From Hibiscus mutabilis (Eukaryota; Streptophyta; Magnoliopsida; Malvales; Malvaceae): a DNA stretch of 64,000 nucleotides. The notes beneath the pieces were generated by a model. The model had not been told where the DNA came from, made no database searches, and saw only the letters and a list, made by a program, of their open reading frames with translations. Positions 35,867 through 45,529 of the stretch are shown here, piece by piece. The stretch's first letter is position 1; each line of letters begins with the position of its first letter. The position numbers and the translations under genes were made by a program. Where the stretch lies: the NCBI GenBank assembly GCA_019671005.1, contig CM033725.1, positions 35,362,678 through 35,426,677 on the forward strand, written 5' to 3'.

Positions 35867-37927
35867 TTATATTATTGAAAAACTAACAGACTATGGTATA
35901 ACTAGGCATTAGTTTAGATTAATTCTATTTAAGAGAGAGAAATTTAATGAGAGGTGAATATTTGTTCGAATTAAGTTAAAAAAATTAAGTTAGTTGAGTT
36001 AACATGTCTTATTTAATAACTCAAATTTTATTTCAAATTTTTCGAATAAAATTTAAAAAATTAATTTGAATCAAGTTGTTCGAATTTCTATTCAAATTTA
36101 ATGGTACAAATCTATAACATTATTGTAATTTTTTTGACAAATCCTAATTTTAATCCTACCTAAAGGTAGGGGTGTTCAAATAAAAGTCACATGTAAACTT
36201 AGTTTACATGTGACTTTTATTTTTACTTTTATTTTTAGGGGTTATTGTTTTAGTTTAGGATTTAAAGTTTAGGAGTTTAGGTTGTAGGGTTTAGAATTTA
36301 AGGTTAGTGTTTAGCATTTAGGGTGTAGGATGTAGGGTTTAAGGTTTAGAGTTTAGTTTTTAAGGGTATGGTGAAGAATTTAGGATTTGAGTTTTATAGC
36401 GTAAATATGCAGGCTTGTGTAAAATTAAATTTATACAGCCTGTGTATCAAAACTTTACTCGGTTTATATTATTGAAAACGAATAGACTAAGGTATAACTA
36501 GGCATTAGTTTAGATTAATTCTATTTAAGAGAGAGAAATTTAATGAGAGGTGAATATTTGTTCGAATTAAGTTAAAAAAATTAAGTTAGTTGAGTTAACA
36601 TGTCTTATTTAATAACTCAAATTTTTCGAATAAAATTTAAAAAATTAATTTGAATCAAGTTGTTCGAATTTCTGTTCAAATTTAATAGTAGAAATCTATA
36701 ACATTATTGTAATTTTTTTGACAATCCTAATTCTTATCCTACCTAAAGGTAGGGCTGTTCAAATAAAAGTCACATGTAAACTTAGTTTACATGTGACTTT
36801 TATTTTTACTTTTATTTTTAGAGGTTATTGTTTTAGTTTAGGATTTAAAGCATAGGAGTTTAGGTTGTAGGGTTTAGAATTTAAGGTTAGTGTTTAGAAT
36901 TTAGGGTGTAGGATGTAGGGTTTAAGGTTTAGAGTTTAGTTTTTTAAGGGTATGGTGAAGAATTTAGGATTTGAGTTTTATAGCGTAAATATGCAGGCTT
37001 GTGTAAAATTAATTTTACACAGCATGTGTATCAAAATTTTACTCGGTTTATATTATTGAAAAACGAATAGACTAAGGTATAACTAGGCATTAGTTTAGAT
37101 TAATTCTATTTAAGAGAGAGAAATTTAATGAGAGGTGAATATTGTTCGAGTTAAGTTAAAAAAATTAAGTTAGTTAACATGTCTTATTTAATAACTCAAA
37201 TTTTTCGAATAAAATTTAAAAAATTAATTTGAATCAAGTTGTTCGAATTTCTGTTCAAATTTAATAGTAGAAATCTATAACAGTATTGTAATTTTTTTGA
37301 CAAATCATAATTCTAATCCTACCTAAAGGTAGGGGTGTTCAAATAAATGTCACATGTAAACTTAGTTTACATGTGATTTTTATTTTTACTTTTATTTTTA
37401 GGGGTTATTGTTTTAATTTAGGATTTAAAGTTTAGGAGTTTAAGTTGTAGCGTTTAGAATTTAAGGTTAGTGTTTAGAATTTATGGTGTAGTATGTAGGG
37501 TTTAAGGTTTAGAGTTTTGTTTTTTAAGGGTATGGTGAAGAATTTGGGATTTGAGTTTTATAACGTAAATATGCAGACTTGTGTAAAAATAATTTTACAT
37601 ATCATGTGTATCAAAATTTTACTCGGTTTATATTATTGAAAAACGAATAGACTAAGGTATAACTAGGCATTAGTTTAGATTAATTATATTTAAGAGAGAG
37701 AAATTTAATGAGAGGTGAATATTTGTTTGAATTAAGTTAAAAAAATTAAGTTAGTTGAGTTAACATGTCTTATTTAATAACTCAAATTTTATTTTAAATT
37801 TTTTGAATAAAATTTAAAAAATTAATTTGAATCAAATTGTTCGAATTTCTGTTCAAATTTAATTGTAGAAATCTATAACATTATTACAATTTTTTTGACA
37901 AATCCTAGTTCTTATCCTACCTAATGG
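35604..37927. repeat. ~585-bp tandem array (four units)
   Basis: Four head-to-tail units with junctions at about 36171, 36753, 37332 and 37927. Each holds a TTTAGGG-like core, the TIR end ...TGTGTATCAAAATTTTACTC, a GAGAGAGAAATTTAATGAGAG block and an end CCTACCTAAAGGTAGGGGTG. Units 2-4 start with a perfect 21+3+21 palindrome (36178-36222 in unit 2). Units are about 95% alike by eye, so expansion is younger than the telomere-like decay inside them. Confidence 0.9.
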
Positions 37928-38078
37928 TAGGGGTGTTCAAAATTACCTGACCCGACGGCCCGAAAGAAAAAAAAACTGGGTATTTTACTTAAAAAATTAC
38001 TCGACCCGAGTTTTTGTCAGGGTAGTTGGGCCGGGTTTAGGCCGAAATATCTTTGTAATCGGGTACTCGACTCGGTAC

Positions 38079-38083
<5 letters not shown>

Positions 38084-38109
<26 letters not shown>
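38084..38109. repeat. (AT)n microsatellite
   Basis: About 13 uninterrupted AT dinucleotides inside the hAT-like element. Confidence 0.95.
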
Positions 38110-38289
38110 TAATTTTAAATTATATTTTTATTTTAGGTTCTTAATATTTTTACTTTAAAATTAAATTTAAATCTTTAAAATAATTTGGATTAGTGTGTGT
38201 TATTTATCCAAGAAAACGGTTTAACTGCTACAAAAAAACAAAGGGGATAAATCCAACATGGAGCTACAACAAATCAAAAAAGGAAGAAG

Positions 38290-38720
38290 AACCTAAATCA
38301 GGTCCCAAACTGTACAAAGCGTGCCATTTGCCCTTTTATTCATGTCTATCCATCTATTGTGTAGTCGTATACGAACTATATTCTTTATGCACAAAAGAAT
38401 GTCGACAACAGTTTGATGTTTTCCCTTAAAATGTATAGAGTTCCGTTCCAACCTGATGTTGTAAATATAAGCATTCCAGGAGAGTTTAAAGATAATTACT
38501 AGCAGAGGCTTTCCTTTTAAACAAACAATAGCCCAAGCAATCTCGTCGTACCAACCATTGACCCTCCTAAGAGTACCGCAAAGCTCCAAGACACTCACTC
38601 AAATTCCCTTAGAAAAGGAGCATTCAAAGAGGATGTGGTCCCTAAATTTAGAGTTCGTCCCACAAAGTAGACAAGCATTAGGTACAACGAGTAGCACAAA
38701 GTGTAATTTTTAAGTTTTAA
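38290..38720 (-). pseudogene. LINE ORF2 C-terminal fragment (zf-RVT region)
   Basis: Minus-strand frames read CYSLYLMLVYFVG / CLLCGTNSKFRDH-like, then LELCGTLRRVNGWYDEIAWA, CLKGKPLLVIIFKLSWNAYI and YNIRLERNSIHF. This is the zinc-binding reverse-transcriptase tail of plant L1 LINEs, where AWxAYIYxIWxERNxRxF is characteristic. A frameshift near 38597 separates the two frames. Short fragment, no RT core. Confidence 0.8.
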
Positions 38721-38744
38721 ATTTTTTAAAAATATTTGTGTTAA

Positions 38745-39839
38745 GAATAAACTACTGCAATGGTCACTTATGTTTTCGTTAAGTACAGTTTTGGTCACCG
38801 ATTTTCAAATTCAACCAATAAGGTCACTTATGTTTTCGATATGTATACTTTTGGTCAGTAAGACAATTGTTGCCGTTAAACGTTAATAGCTTGCTGATCT
38901 GGCAGCAGAAAAAATAAGGGTAAACTACTGCATTGGTCAATTACGTTTAGTCAATGTGAACTTTTGGTCACCGATTTCAAAAATTGAACGTTTTGGCCAC
39001 TTACGTTTTCGTTGTGTAAACTTCTGGTCAACCGAACGTTTGTTTTTGTTACCCTGATGACGTGCACGTTAATAAAAAAATATTTTTAATTTCACCCTTG
39101 AATTTTTAAAAGTTCGTTTTCACCCAAAAAGATAAAAATCTTAATCTCTTTCAAGCCACCAACTTCATGTTTTTTTACGTATTCATTGCAATCCATCCCT
39201 CTCATTTTTTTTTACAAATATCCAATAAACCATCATGAAATTGTTTAAGGTAAACTACAAATCAGAGGGTAAAAAGAAAAGGGACCTGGGTCTTGGAGGA
39301 AGAACTGATATGAGCGTTGGCAAGAGCACCTAAAGAATTGGAGAAAGAGGAAGAAGAGTCGAGAAGTTAGGTGTGGGTTCATCGGAGGCTAGGTCGGACG
39401 GACGGTGGTAGCCTAAAGTTGGTAGCTTGAAAGGGATTAAAGTTTTTTCTTTTGGGGTAAAAAATGAACTTTTAAAAATTTAAGGGTGAAATTAAAAATA
39501 AACATTTTTTGTTAACGTGCACGTCCTCAGGGTAACGAAAACAAACGTTCGAGTGACCAGAAGTTTACACAACAAAAACGTAAGTGATCAAAATTATCAA
39601 TTTTTAAAATCGGTGACCAAAAGTTTACACTAACTAAACGCAAGTGACCATTGCAGTAGTTTACCCTTATTTTTTCCGCTGCTAGATCAACAAGCCGTTA
39701 ACGTTTAACGGCAAAAAACGTCTCAATAACCAAAATTTTATAGATCGAAAACGTAAGTGATCATACCAGTCGAATTTGAAAATCGATAACTAAAACTGTA
39801 TTTAGCGAAAACATAAATGGCCATCGCAATAGTTAACCC
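38745..39839. mobile_element. Mutator-like fold-back element 1
   Basis: 1095 bp with ~430-bp terminal inverted repeats (38745-39172 and 39412-39839), flanked by 9-bp duplications TTGTGTTAA (38736) and TTGTATTAA (39840), one mismatch. A 9-bp duplication plus long TIRs is diagnostic of Mutator-like elements. Each TIR holds two tandem modules built on GGTCACTTACGTTTTCG and TTTGGTCACCGATTT. The ~240-bp loop has no ORF of note. Confidence 0.88.
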
Positions 39840-40340
39840 TTGTATTAATTTGTTAATATGAAATTTTGAATAAAGAAAATCAAAACCAAAATTAATATTT
39901 TTAATACATTCTTTTAATGATAATTTTTTTAATGTAAAATGAATGAAAATAACTAAAATTCAGGTAGCAGCTTAGCTCCTTAAGCTATCCTGATACAAAG
40001 CATCGACCATCATGTTTGCACTCCAGTCTGCCACACTAAATTTCACAGTCCAATATGCATGATAAATTCTACTTTAAACTAACTTCAAATCACTAATTTT
40101 TATATAAATTTTTAAATTTTATATATTTTTATGTGAAATTTTTTAAAAAATAATTAAAAAAATAAAAAAAAATATGAACCGAATACTCAGTACTTGATTT
40201 TATGAGTACTTGGATTTTGTAGGTACCCGACTTCAGGTCAAAACACGAGCAGACAAATGCACTACCCGAAGAATCGGATACTCGGCATTTCGAGTACCCG
40301 AAAAATCGAGTACCCGGTAATAAATACCTCTACCTAAAAG

Positions 40341-41099
40341 GGAGGAGAATAAAAAACTCTAAAAGAAAGATAAAGAATGCTTCTAATAAGTCAAGAACCA
40401 ATGATCTAAGGAAATATAAGAGAACAAAGTTAAGTAGGTTGACCAACCAATCAAATGTGTTAGATTTGTTATTGTACTAATTAGTTTCAATTTAAACAGT
40501 TTTCTATAATCATGCAAATTAAAAAACTCAACTCAAACTTAAAATCAATCTACTATTTTATTAAAAATTTCGACTTTCGAGTTACTTTAATAATTCAAAT
40601 TTTATTTTATAATTCAAATTTTATTTACAATTTATTCGATTCTAAGTTATAAAATTATGAGTCAAACTTTTTCTTTTAAAAAATTTACTTTGTTCGAGTA
40701 AAGTCACTCCTAGATGCAGATGAATATTTTACATAGTTTAATTAATCAACTCAGGTAAGGATTTTTTTTTAATAAACTCGGGTATTTAAACAAAACGAGT
40801 ACTTAACATAAACTCAGATATCAACGCCGCTGATAGAGGACCAGTTAAACAAGTTTAATATTTAAAGTTAAACAAAATAATAATAGAGAATCCTAAGACT
40901 TAATTTGAACAACCTAAATTTCAAACCAAGATTTTGGGTTCAAAACCTTTCTCATCATGTATTTAGTTTAGTTCCTGAATAAAATGCTTCATTTCTCTTA
41001 AAGAAAAATAGTATTGGTATTCCGAAAATGTTAAATACATGTTCATATAAGAAAAAACTTCAAAATATTAACTATACTCGTATGTCATCCGTACGTATT
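40341..41099. other. AT-rich DNA between hAT-like element and lncRNA locus
   Basis: No repeat family or ORF recognised. It is the left part of the only stretch in the window that does not look transposon-derived. Confidence 0.4.
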
Positions 41100-41880
41100 G
41101 ACATGTATATATAGATAAATGAAGATGTTAAAGCCATGAATGAAGTGGAATGTACTTCCCTTTTCACCTTTAATAATGGAAGGAATTTCAGAAAATAATA
41201 TGGACAGCAACTGGAACATACATGCATGGCCCCTGCACTGCTCTCTCTTCAAAACCACCAGATCATAATCCTTCCAATGAGACTGAAGCTAAACACTTCT
41301 GTTTCTAAATCAAAGCCCTAGATTTCTACTTGATCAGATTCTATCATACAAGGATTACCTAACACAAAGATAAAATAAATGAAAAGAAATATTGTACAAA
41401 AGTAAGACTGATCTGAGAGCATATATATGTATAAATTAATGATTGTTTCAGTCAAGTTATGCCAAGCCCATGAACCATGATGTGATGAGTTTAATCATAA
41501 GATCAAAGACCGAAATGGTATACCTCTAGGTTTTTTAAGAAAAAATTGGAAGGAAATAGGCTTGGACTGCAAAAACCCTAAAACAAGCAAAAACTACAGT
41601 TCCACATATGATAAACATGGTAGATCTATTGATATAGGCATAAAAGATCACTTCAACAAATACACATATATATAAAGCTGATGAAATTTCAGATCGATAA
41701 AAGATCAGCTTGGATGAATTGCAGAAAGTATGTTAAAGAGAAGTTCATATGTACAAAAGAGAGATCGGTTACAGAACGCAGAAAACACGCACAAGTTTTT
41801 TTCCAGTTGCAAGTTGTCTTCACGAATACAACAAGAAAAGCAGAAAAACCACACAAAACTTAAATGATAAGCTAGTACTA

Positions 41881-41904
41881 GATTTGCTTCGATGGAAGCA
41901 AATC
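41881..41904 (-). other. Perfect stem-loop next to the mimic site
   Basis: GATTTGCTTC-GATG-GAAGCAAATC, 10-bp perfect arms and a 4-nt loop. It lies two bases downstream of the mimic site in the minus-strand RNA and is followed by the palindrome CTAGTACTAG (41872-41881 region). It may help hold the mimic site open or stabilise the RNA (inference). Confidence 0.7.
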
Positions 41905-41906
41905 TT

Positions 41907-41930
41907 TCGGACCAAGATGCTTGATTCCCC
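41907..41930 (-). promoter_or_regulatory. miR165/166 target-mimic site with 3-nt bulge
   Basis: Read on the minus strand, the first 11 nt pair with miR166 positions 21-11, except a C:C mismatch at position 14. Then three unpaired bases (CAU) fall exactly between miRNA positions 10 and 11. Then 10 nt pair with positions 10-1, with a G:U at position 9 and a perfect seed (1-8). This is the canonical decoy geometry: the bulge sits at the slicing site. The miR166 sequence used is from memory of the conserved family. Confidence 0.8.
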
Positions 41931-42311
41931 CAAACAAAAGACTTGGAAAATCTAGAAGAGAAAAGACCCATCACTCAAAACCGAGAAAAGAGCCTAGAGC
42001 TTGAAAGAGAAGTCCTCCTTTTGCTGTTCTTCTTTTCGACCCCTACTTGAAAACAACATCACCTTAGCTACCTTTAGCTTCTTCTGATATATTCTTCTTT
42101 TTAGTTTGATGAAATGATGGAGGCTTTGAAGAATGTGTAGAAGTTAATGATCGTAAAGGCAGGTGAGGTGGTGTAGTGGGAACAATGATGTGATAGAGAG
42201 GATAAACAGAAAAAAGACTTCATATCATTGCTGTTTGGTTGAAAGAGAAAGAAAAATAAACTAACAAAATTCAAGGGTTTTTGTGCTCTTCTCCCTTTTG
42301 TCAGATGAGAG

Positions 42312-42380
42312 AAAGGGAGAGAGAGAGGGGGTCATTTAAACCCAAGAGCCCCGCCCTAGGCACCAACTATAAAATAGCCA
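42312..42380 (-). promoter_or_regulatory. Candidate promoter of the lncRNA
   Basis: On the minus strand an AT-box CTATTTTATAG is followed after ~35 bp by a long C/T tract. This resembles a plant core promoter with a Y-patch. Inferred from composition only. Confidence 0.4.
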
Positions 42381-42475
42381 TCAAAGTTTTCAACATTTAT
42401 TTTATTTTTACCAAACCTTACACCATGTAATTATTGAATATTGAAATCCGTATACTTATTTTTATAAAATTTTAA

Positions 42476-44007
42476 GGGTAAAGTATATTATTGATTATTA
42501 AACTTTTAGAACGGGCTCATTTTGGTTACTGAATTTTTAAAAAATTTATTAGGGTCATTTAACTTTTAGTTCACTATCATTTTGGTCTCTCTCGTTATCT
42601 TTCGTTAAATATTGACGTAGCCAGTTAATTTTTATTTTTCTTAATAAAATAATATTTTGGGTCCCACTATTGACTAAATATCATGTCATCATCTTCTTCT
42701 CCAAACCCACATTTAAACTAAAACCCCTATTTCACACGGGGCTTGATTTTGTAATTGCTTTCTCAAACAAAACTGAAGAGTGACCGGCCGTTGCAATGTC
42801 TAACACCCACCTCCGAGAAACTTTCAGCAACTCCTCCAAGTTGAGTTTTAGGGGTAACAATCCGTCTATGGTAAGCTTGCATAAGATTAACGTATATTAG
42901 ATAATTGAGCAAATTTATCATAATGGTAAAAATCTTCATCAAAAGAGAGAGAAAAAAAATAAACAATTATCAATTTTTATTGGTCTCCAAGAGCTAATCC
43001 TTCAATGGCTGCCACAACAAGCTTCTTGCATTATGAGAGGATTTGAAAAAGAACAACATAAGATGAGCCATAAACAACAGTAAAAATAAACACTTATAAT
43101 AAGTAAAAGGACGAAGAAAGACCTTCAATAGCATTAAAGAAAAGATCAACAACACATCAAGCATAACAGATATATCACCTGTTCAGTGCAATTAATCGAA
43201 CAAAAAGAACTACAAAAAATCTAACTAATCAAGAAACTCATATCAGTTCAGTGAACTTTTCTAGAAAACTTTGATATCAAAATCATCAGAAAACTTTCCT
43301 CCATTGCCTAAATCAACAAAATCAAATAAATAAATAAAAATGTATAAAAATAAATTTGACATGAGATAAATCATAAAAATAGATTCGATTGAAATGAATG
43401 AGAACTCATCAGTTAAAACAACTACTTTGACATTGTTTCTCCTCAACGCCTCGTCAAAATTCTCCATCAATCCAGCAACTATTGCAACAGTTGAAAAAAA
43501 ATCAAATCATCGTATAAAAAATGAAGAACTAAAAAAAAATAAGAGAAACATAAGCGATTAAGCTTGCAGAGTTTTACCGAAAATATCAATGGCGTTCACA
43601 TGAGGATTGAAGATGGTGATAACAACAACAATGTCGTTGTTTTCCTAATTAGAGTCCTGTTGTCATTTTTACTTTCCTAAGAAAATCATTACAAAATCAA
43701 GCCCTGTGTGAAGAAAATCATTACAAAATCAAGCCCTGTGTGAAATAGGGGTTTTAGTTTCAATGTGGGTTTGCAGAAGAAGATGACGATGACATGATGA
43801 TTTAATCAGCATTGAGACTTAAAATAATTATTTTATTGAAAAGAATGAATATTAACCGGCCACGTCAGCATTTTCTAACTGAAGGTAACGAGAGGGACCA
43901 AATTAAAAGTGAACTAAAAGTTGAGAGACCCCAATGAAGTTTTTAAAAGTTCAGTGACTAAAATGAACACACCCTAAAAGTCCGGTGACCATTGGTGTAC
44001 TTTACCC
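42476..44007. mobile_element. Mutator-like fold-back element 2
   Basis: 1532 bp with ~185-bp imperfect TIRs beginning GGGTAAAGTA at both ends and a perfect 9-bp target duplication AAATTTTAA (42467-42475 and 44008-44016). Inside the TIRs a second inverted pair occurs (ACACGGGGCTTGATTTTGTA near 42736 and its complement at about 43700-43740, the latter tandemly duplicated). The loop has only short, doubtful ORFs and no transposase. Different TIR family from element 1, same general design. Confidence 0.92.
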
Positions 44008-44283
44008 AAATTTTAATTTTAATTATAGGAGAGGAAGGAGAGATTCTAGGGATGAGCAAGAGTGTTTTTAATAGGCTTAGAATTTATGACTTAAAAGAAT
44101 ATAAAAAACAAAAATGAGCAACTTGACCAACAGGTTAAATGTACTTACACATATACTTGTAATTTTTTTTATTGTAAGTGTTCTTACGAAGAATTAAATG
44201 GTTGGTTATAAACTATATTTTATGTCTATAGGTAATTATAAAACCTCTAATATTATAATTAAAAAAATTAAGGTAAGTAACCA

Positions 44284-44423
44284 ATAAGGTTGGTGTATTG
44301 GTAAGACACATAGCACTTCTAAGGAGAGGACACGAATTTAAATTTTAGAAATGACATTGTTGGAAAGAACAACATCACACCTCAAACATAAACCGTATAA
44401 CAGACATGCATATTACCGAAAAA
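44284..44423 (+). mobile_element. SINE-like retroposon 1
   Basis: Contains a polymerase III A-box-like TGGTGTATTGG and a degenerate B-box region (ACGAATTTAAATTTT). It is homologous to the copy at 44998. Flanked by TAAGGTAAGTAACCA (44269-44283) and ATAAGTAAGTAATCA (44424-44438), a likely ~15-bp target duplication with differences. Confidence 0.65.
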
Positions 44424-44559
44424 ATAAGTAAGTAATCACCATATCATACATATCTCATGGCTAAGGTTCAAAATTTGATTTTAGTGTCAACATAATTAAT
44501 GCCAACATTAATTTTTGGTTAAAATGTGATTAAAGTCTTTACATTCTATACATTAATTT

Positions 44560-44695
44560 TTTTTTTATTTGAGCCAAAGATAAACGACTAGCCATGAAAT
44601 GTGCTCTATTCTCATTAGTATGAATCGAACTCCTGATCACATGGTTAAGGGATGAGGTGAGCAACTACCACACCACATCTCATGGTTTAAAATTT
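44560..44695 (-). mobile_element. SINE-like retroposon, minus strand
   Basis: On the minus strand a TGTGGTGTGGTAG A-box-like stretch is followed ~45 bp later by a consensus B box GTTCGATTC (44622-44630). It ends at a T-run on the plus strand (A-run in SINE orientation, about 44550). The layout recalls tRNA-derived plant SINEs such as the Au family. Confidence 0.6.
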
Positions 44696-44997
44696 ATTTT
44701 TTTTATATTTACTTATATAAAAATATTTTTTATTTTTCAAATTTAAAAATTTAAATCAAATTATTAATACTATTAATATTTATTTTATTAAAGTTAGATT
44801 AAAAGGAATATTAATTTAGCAATCATGTAATAAAAAGAGATGTTGCAATGGAGTCAAAGTTAATAAAAAAATAACGGTATTAGAAAATGAACTTCAATTT
44901 TTAAGTTATAATTAAATTTTTAAAAGTAAAAATAGGGGATTAAATTCTATATAGTAAGAGTGTTAAACTATAGGAATTAAAAAATTCATGTGTTTCT

Positions 44998-45152
44998 ACC
45001 AACAAGTATTGGGTGCAATGGTAAGGCGAATTGTACTAGAAGACGCGAGTTTAAATTTTAGAGAAGACATTGTTAGGAGAGAACAATCTCGCATCTCGGA
45101 CATAGATCGTAAAACGAACATATTATTTACAACCAAATGTAACGAAGTTAAC
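44998..45152 (+). mobile_element. SINE-like retroposon 2
   Basis: Matches the 44284 element over ~120 bp (ACCAACAAG...GGGTGCAATGGTAAG...GAGTTTAAATTTTAGA). Flanked by a ~20-bp imperfect duplication: TAAAAAATTCATGTGTTTCT (44978-44997) and the near-identical 45153-45173. Confidence 0.65.
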
Positions 45153-45422
45153 TAAAAAAATTCATCTGTTTCTCATTGGTAATGAAGTTAACTTACAACC
45201 AAATGTATTTATACAAAACTGAAAATAACTAACTAAAAATTAACAAATTATTTACAGTTGTCGCTGATAACATATTATTTACAACCAAATGTAATGAAGT
45301 TAACTAAAAAAATTCATCTGTTTCTCATTGGTAATGAAGTTAACTTACGACCAAATGTATTTATACAAAACTGAAAATAACTAACTAAAAATTAACAAAT
45401 TATTTACAGTTGTCGCTGATTA
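45119..45422. repeat. 152-bp tandem duplication in a copia LTR
   Basis: 45119-45270 and 45271-45422 differ at about two positions. Each copy includes, on the minus strand, GTATAAATACATTTGG, a TATA-box candidate, so the promoter region is duplicated. Confidence 0.92.
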
Positions 45423-45443
45423 GTTATCTAACAAATCTCAACA
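45174..45443 (-). repeat. 3' LTR (part) of a minus-strand copia element
   Basis: In element orientation the LTR starts TGTTGAGATTTGTTAG at 45443, right after the polypurine tract AATTTGAGGGGAG (45456-45444). Its far end is obscured by the tandem duplication and SINE insertion. Confidence 0.65.
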
Positions 45444-45529
45444 CTCCCCTCAAATTGGTGGGGTAAAAATATTTTTAACCTCCAACTTGGAGATAAATGA
45501 TAATGTTGTTGTGATCTCAATGCTTTTTT

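Larger units (their letters stand above)
37928..40332. mobile_element. hAT-like non-autonomous element
   Basis: Left end TAGGGGTGTTCAAAATTACC and right end (reverse complement) TAGAGGTATTTATTACCGGG form imperfect hAT-style terminal repeats. Flanks CCTAATGG (37920-37927) and CCTAAAAG (40333-40340) are a plausible decayed 8-bp target duplication; the sister sequence in the array is CCTAAAGG. Subterminal regions repeat GGGTACTCGA/CCCGAGTA-like words on both sides, as in many hATs. The interior carries an (AT)n tract, a LINE fragment and a Mutator-like insertion. No transposase seen. Confidence 0.6.
41100..42350 (-). ncRNA. Candidate long non-coding RNA carrying a miR166 target mimic
   Basis: Minus-strand locus with no long ORF (best 89 codons, 41974-41705) and no transposon similarity I can see. 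Upstream (42350-42380) lies an AT-box (CTATTTTATAG), then a CT-rich tract CCCCCTCTCTCTCTCCC of the kind seen near plant transcription starts. The key element is a bulged miR165/166-complementary site at 41930-41907. The proposed role is sequestration of miR165/166 without cleavage, which would raise HD-ZIP III transcription-factor mRNA in meristem and leaf-polarity pathways. Known parallels are IPS1 for miR399 and predicted eTM166 RNAs in several plants. Transcript ends, introns and expression are unknown. No AATAAA signal was seen on the minus strand near 41100-41400. It sits between a hAT-like and a Mutator-like element. Confidence 0.6.

Noticed and set aside
41230..41265. miR408-like string TGCACTGC near 41236
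   Set aside because: Only the first eight bases match; the rest diverges and no hairpin partner was found.
41881..41930. A MIR166 precursor hairpin
   Set aside because: The sequence resembles miR166 with three extra bases, but no miR166-star-like partner arm lies within several hundred bases. The neighbouring hairpin uses other bases.
41907..41930. An ordinary miR166 cleavage target (HD-ZIP III gene)
   Set aside because: The flanking frame does not encode HD-ZIP III sequence, and the three-base bulge at the slicing position would block cleavage.
42321..42342. Stand-alone (GA)n microsatellite of no interest
   Set aside because: Kept instead as part of the candidate lncRNA promoter, because it forms a CT tract on the transcribed strand downstream of an AT box.
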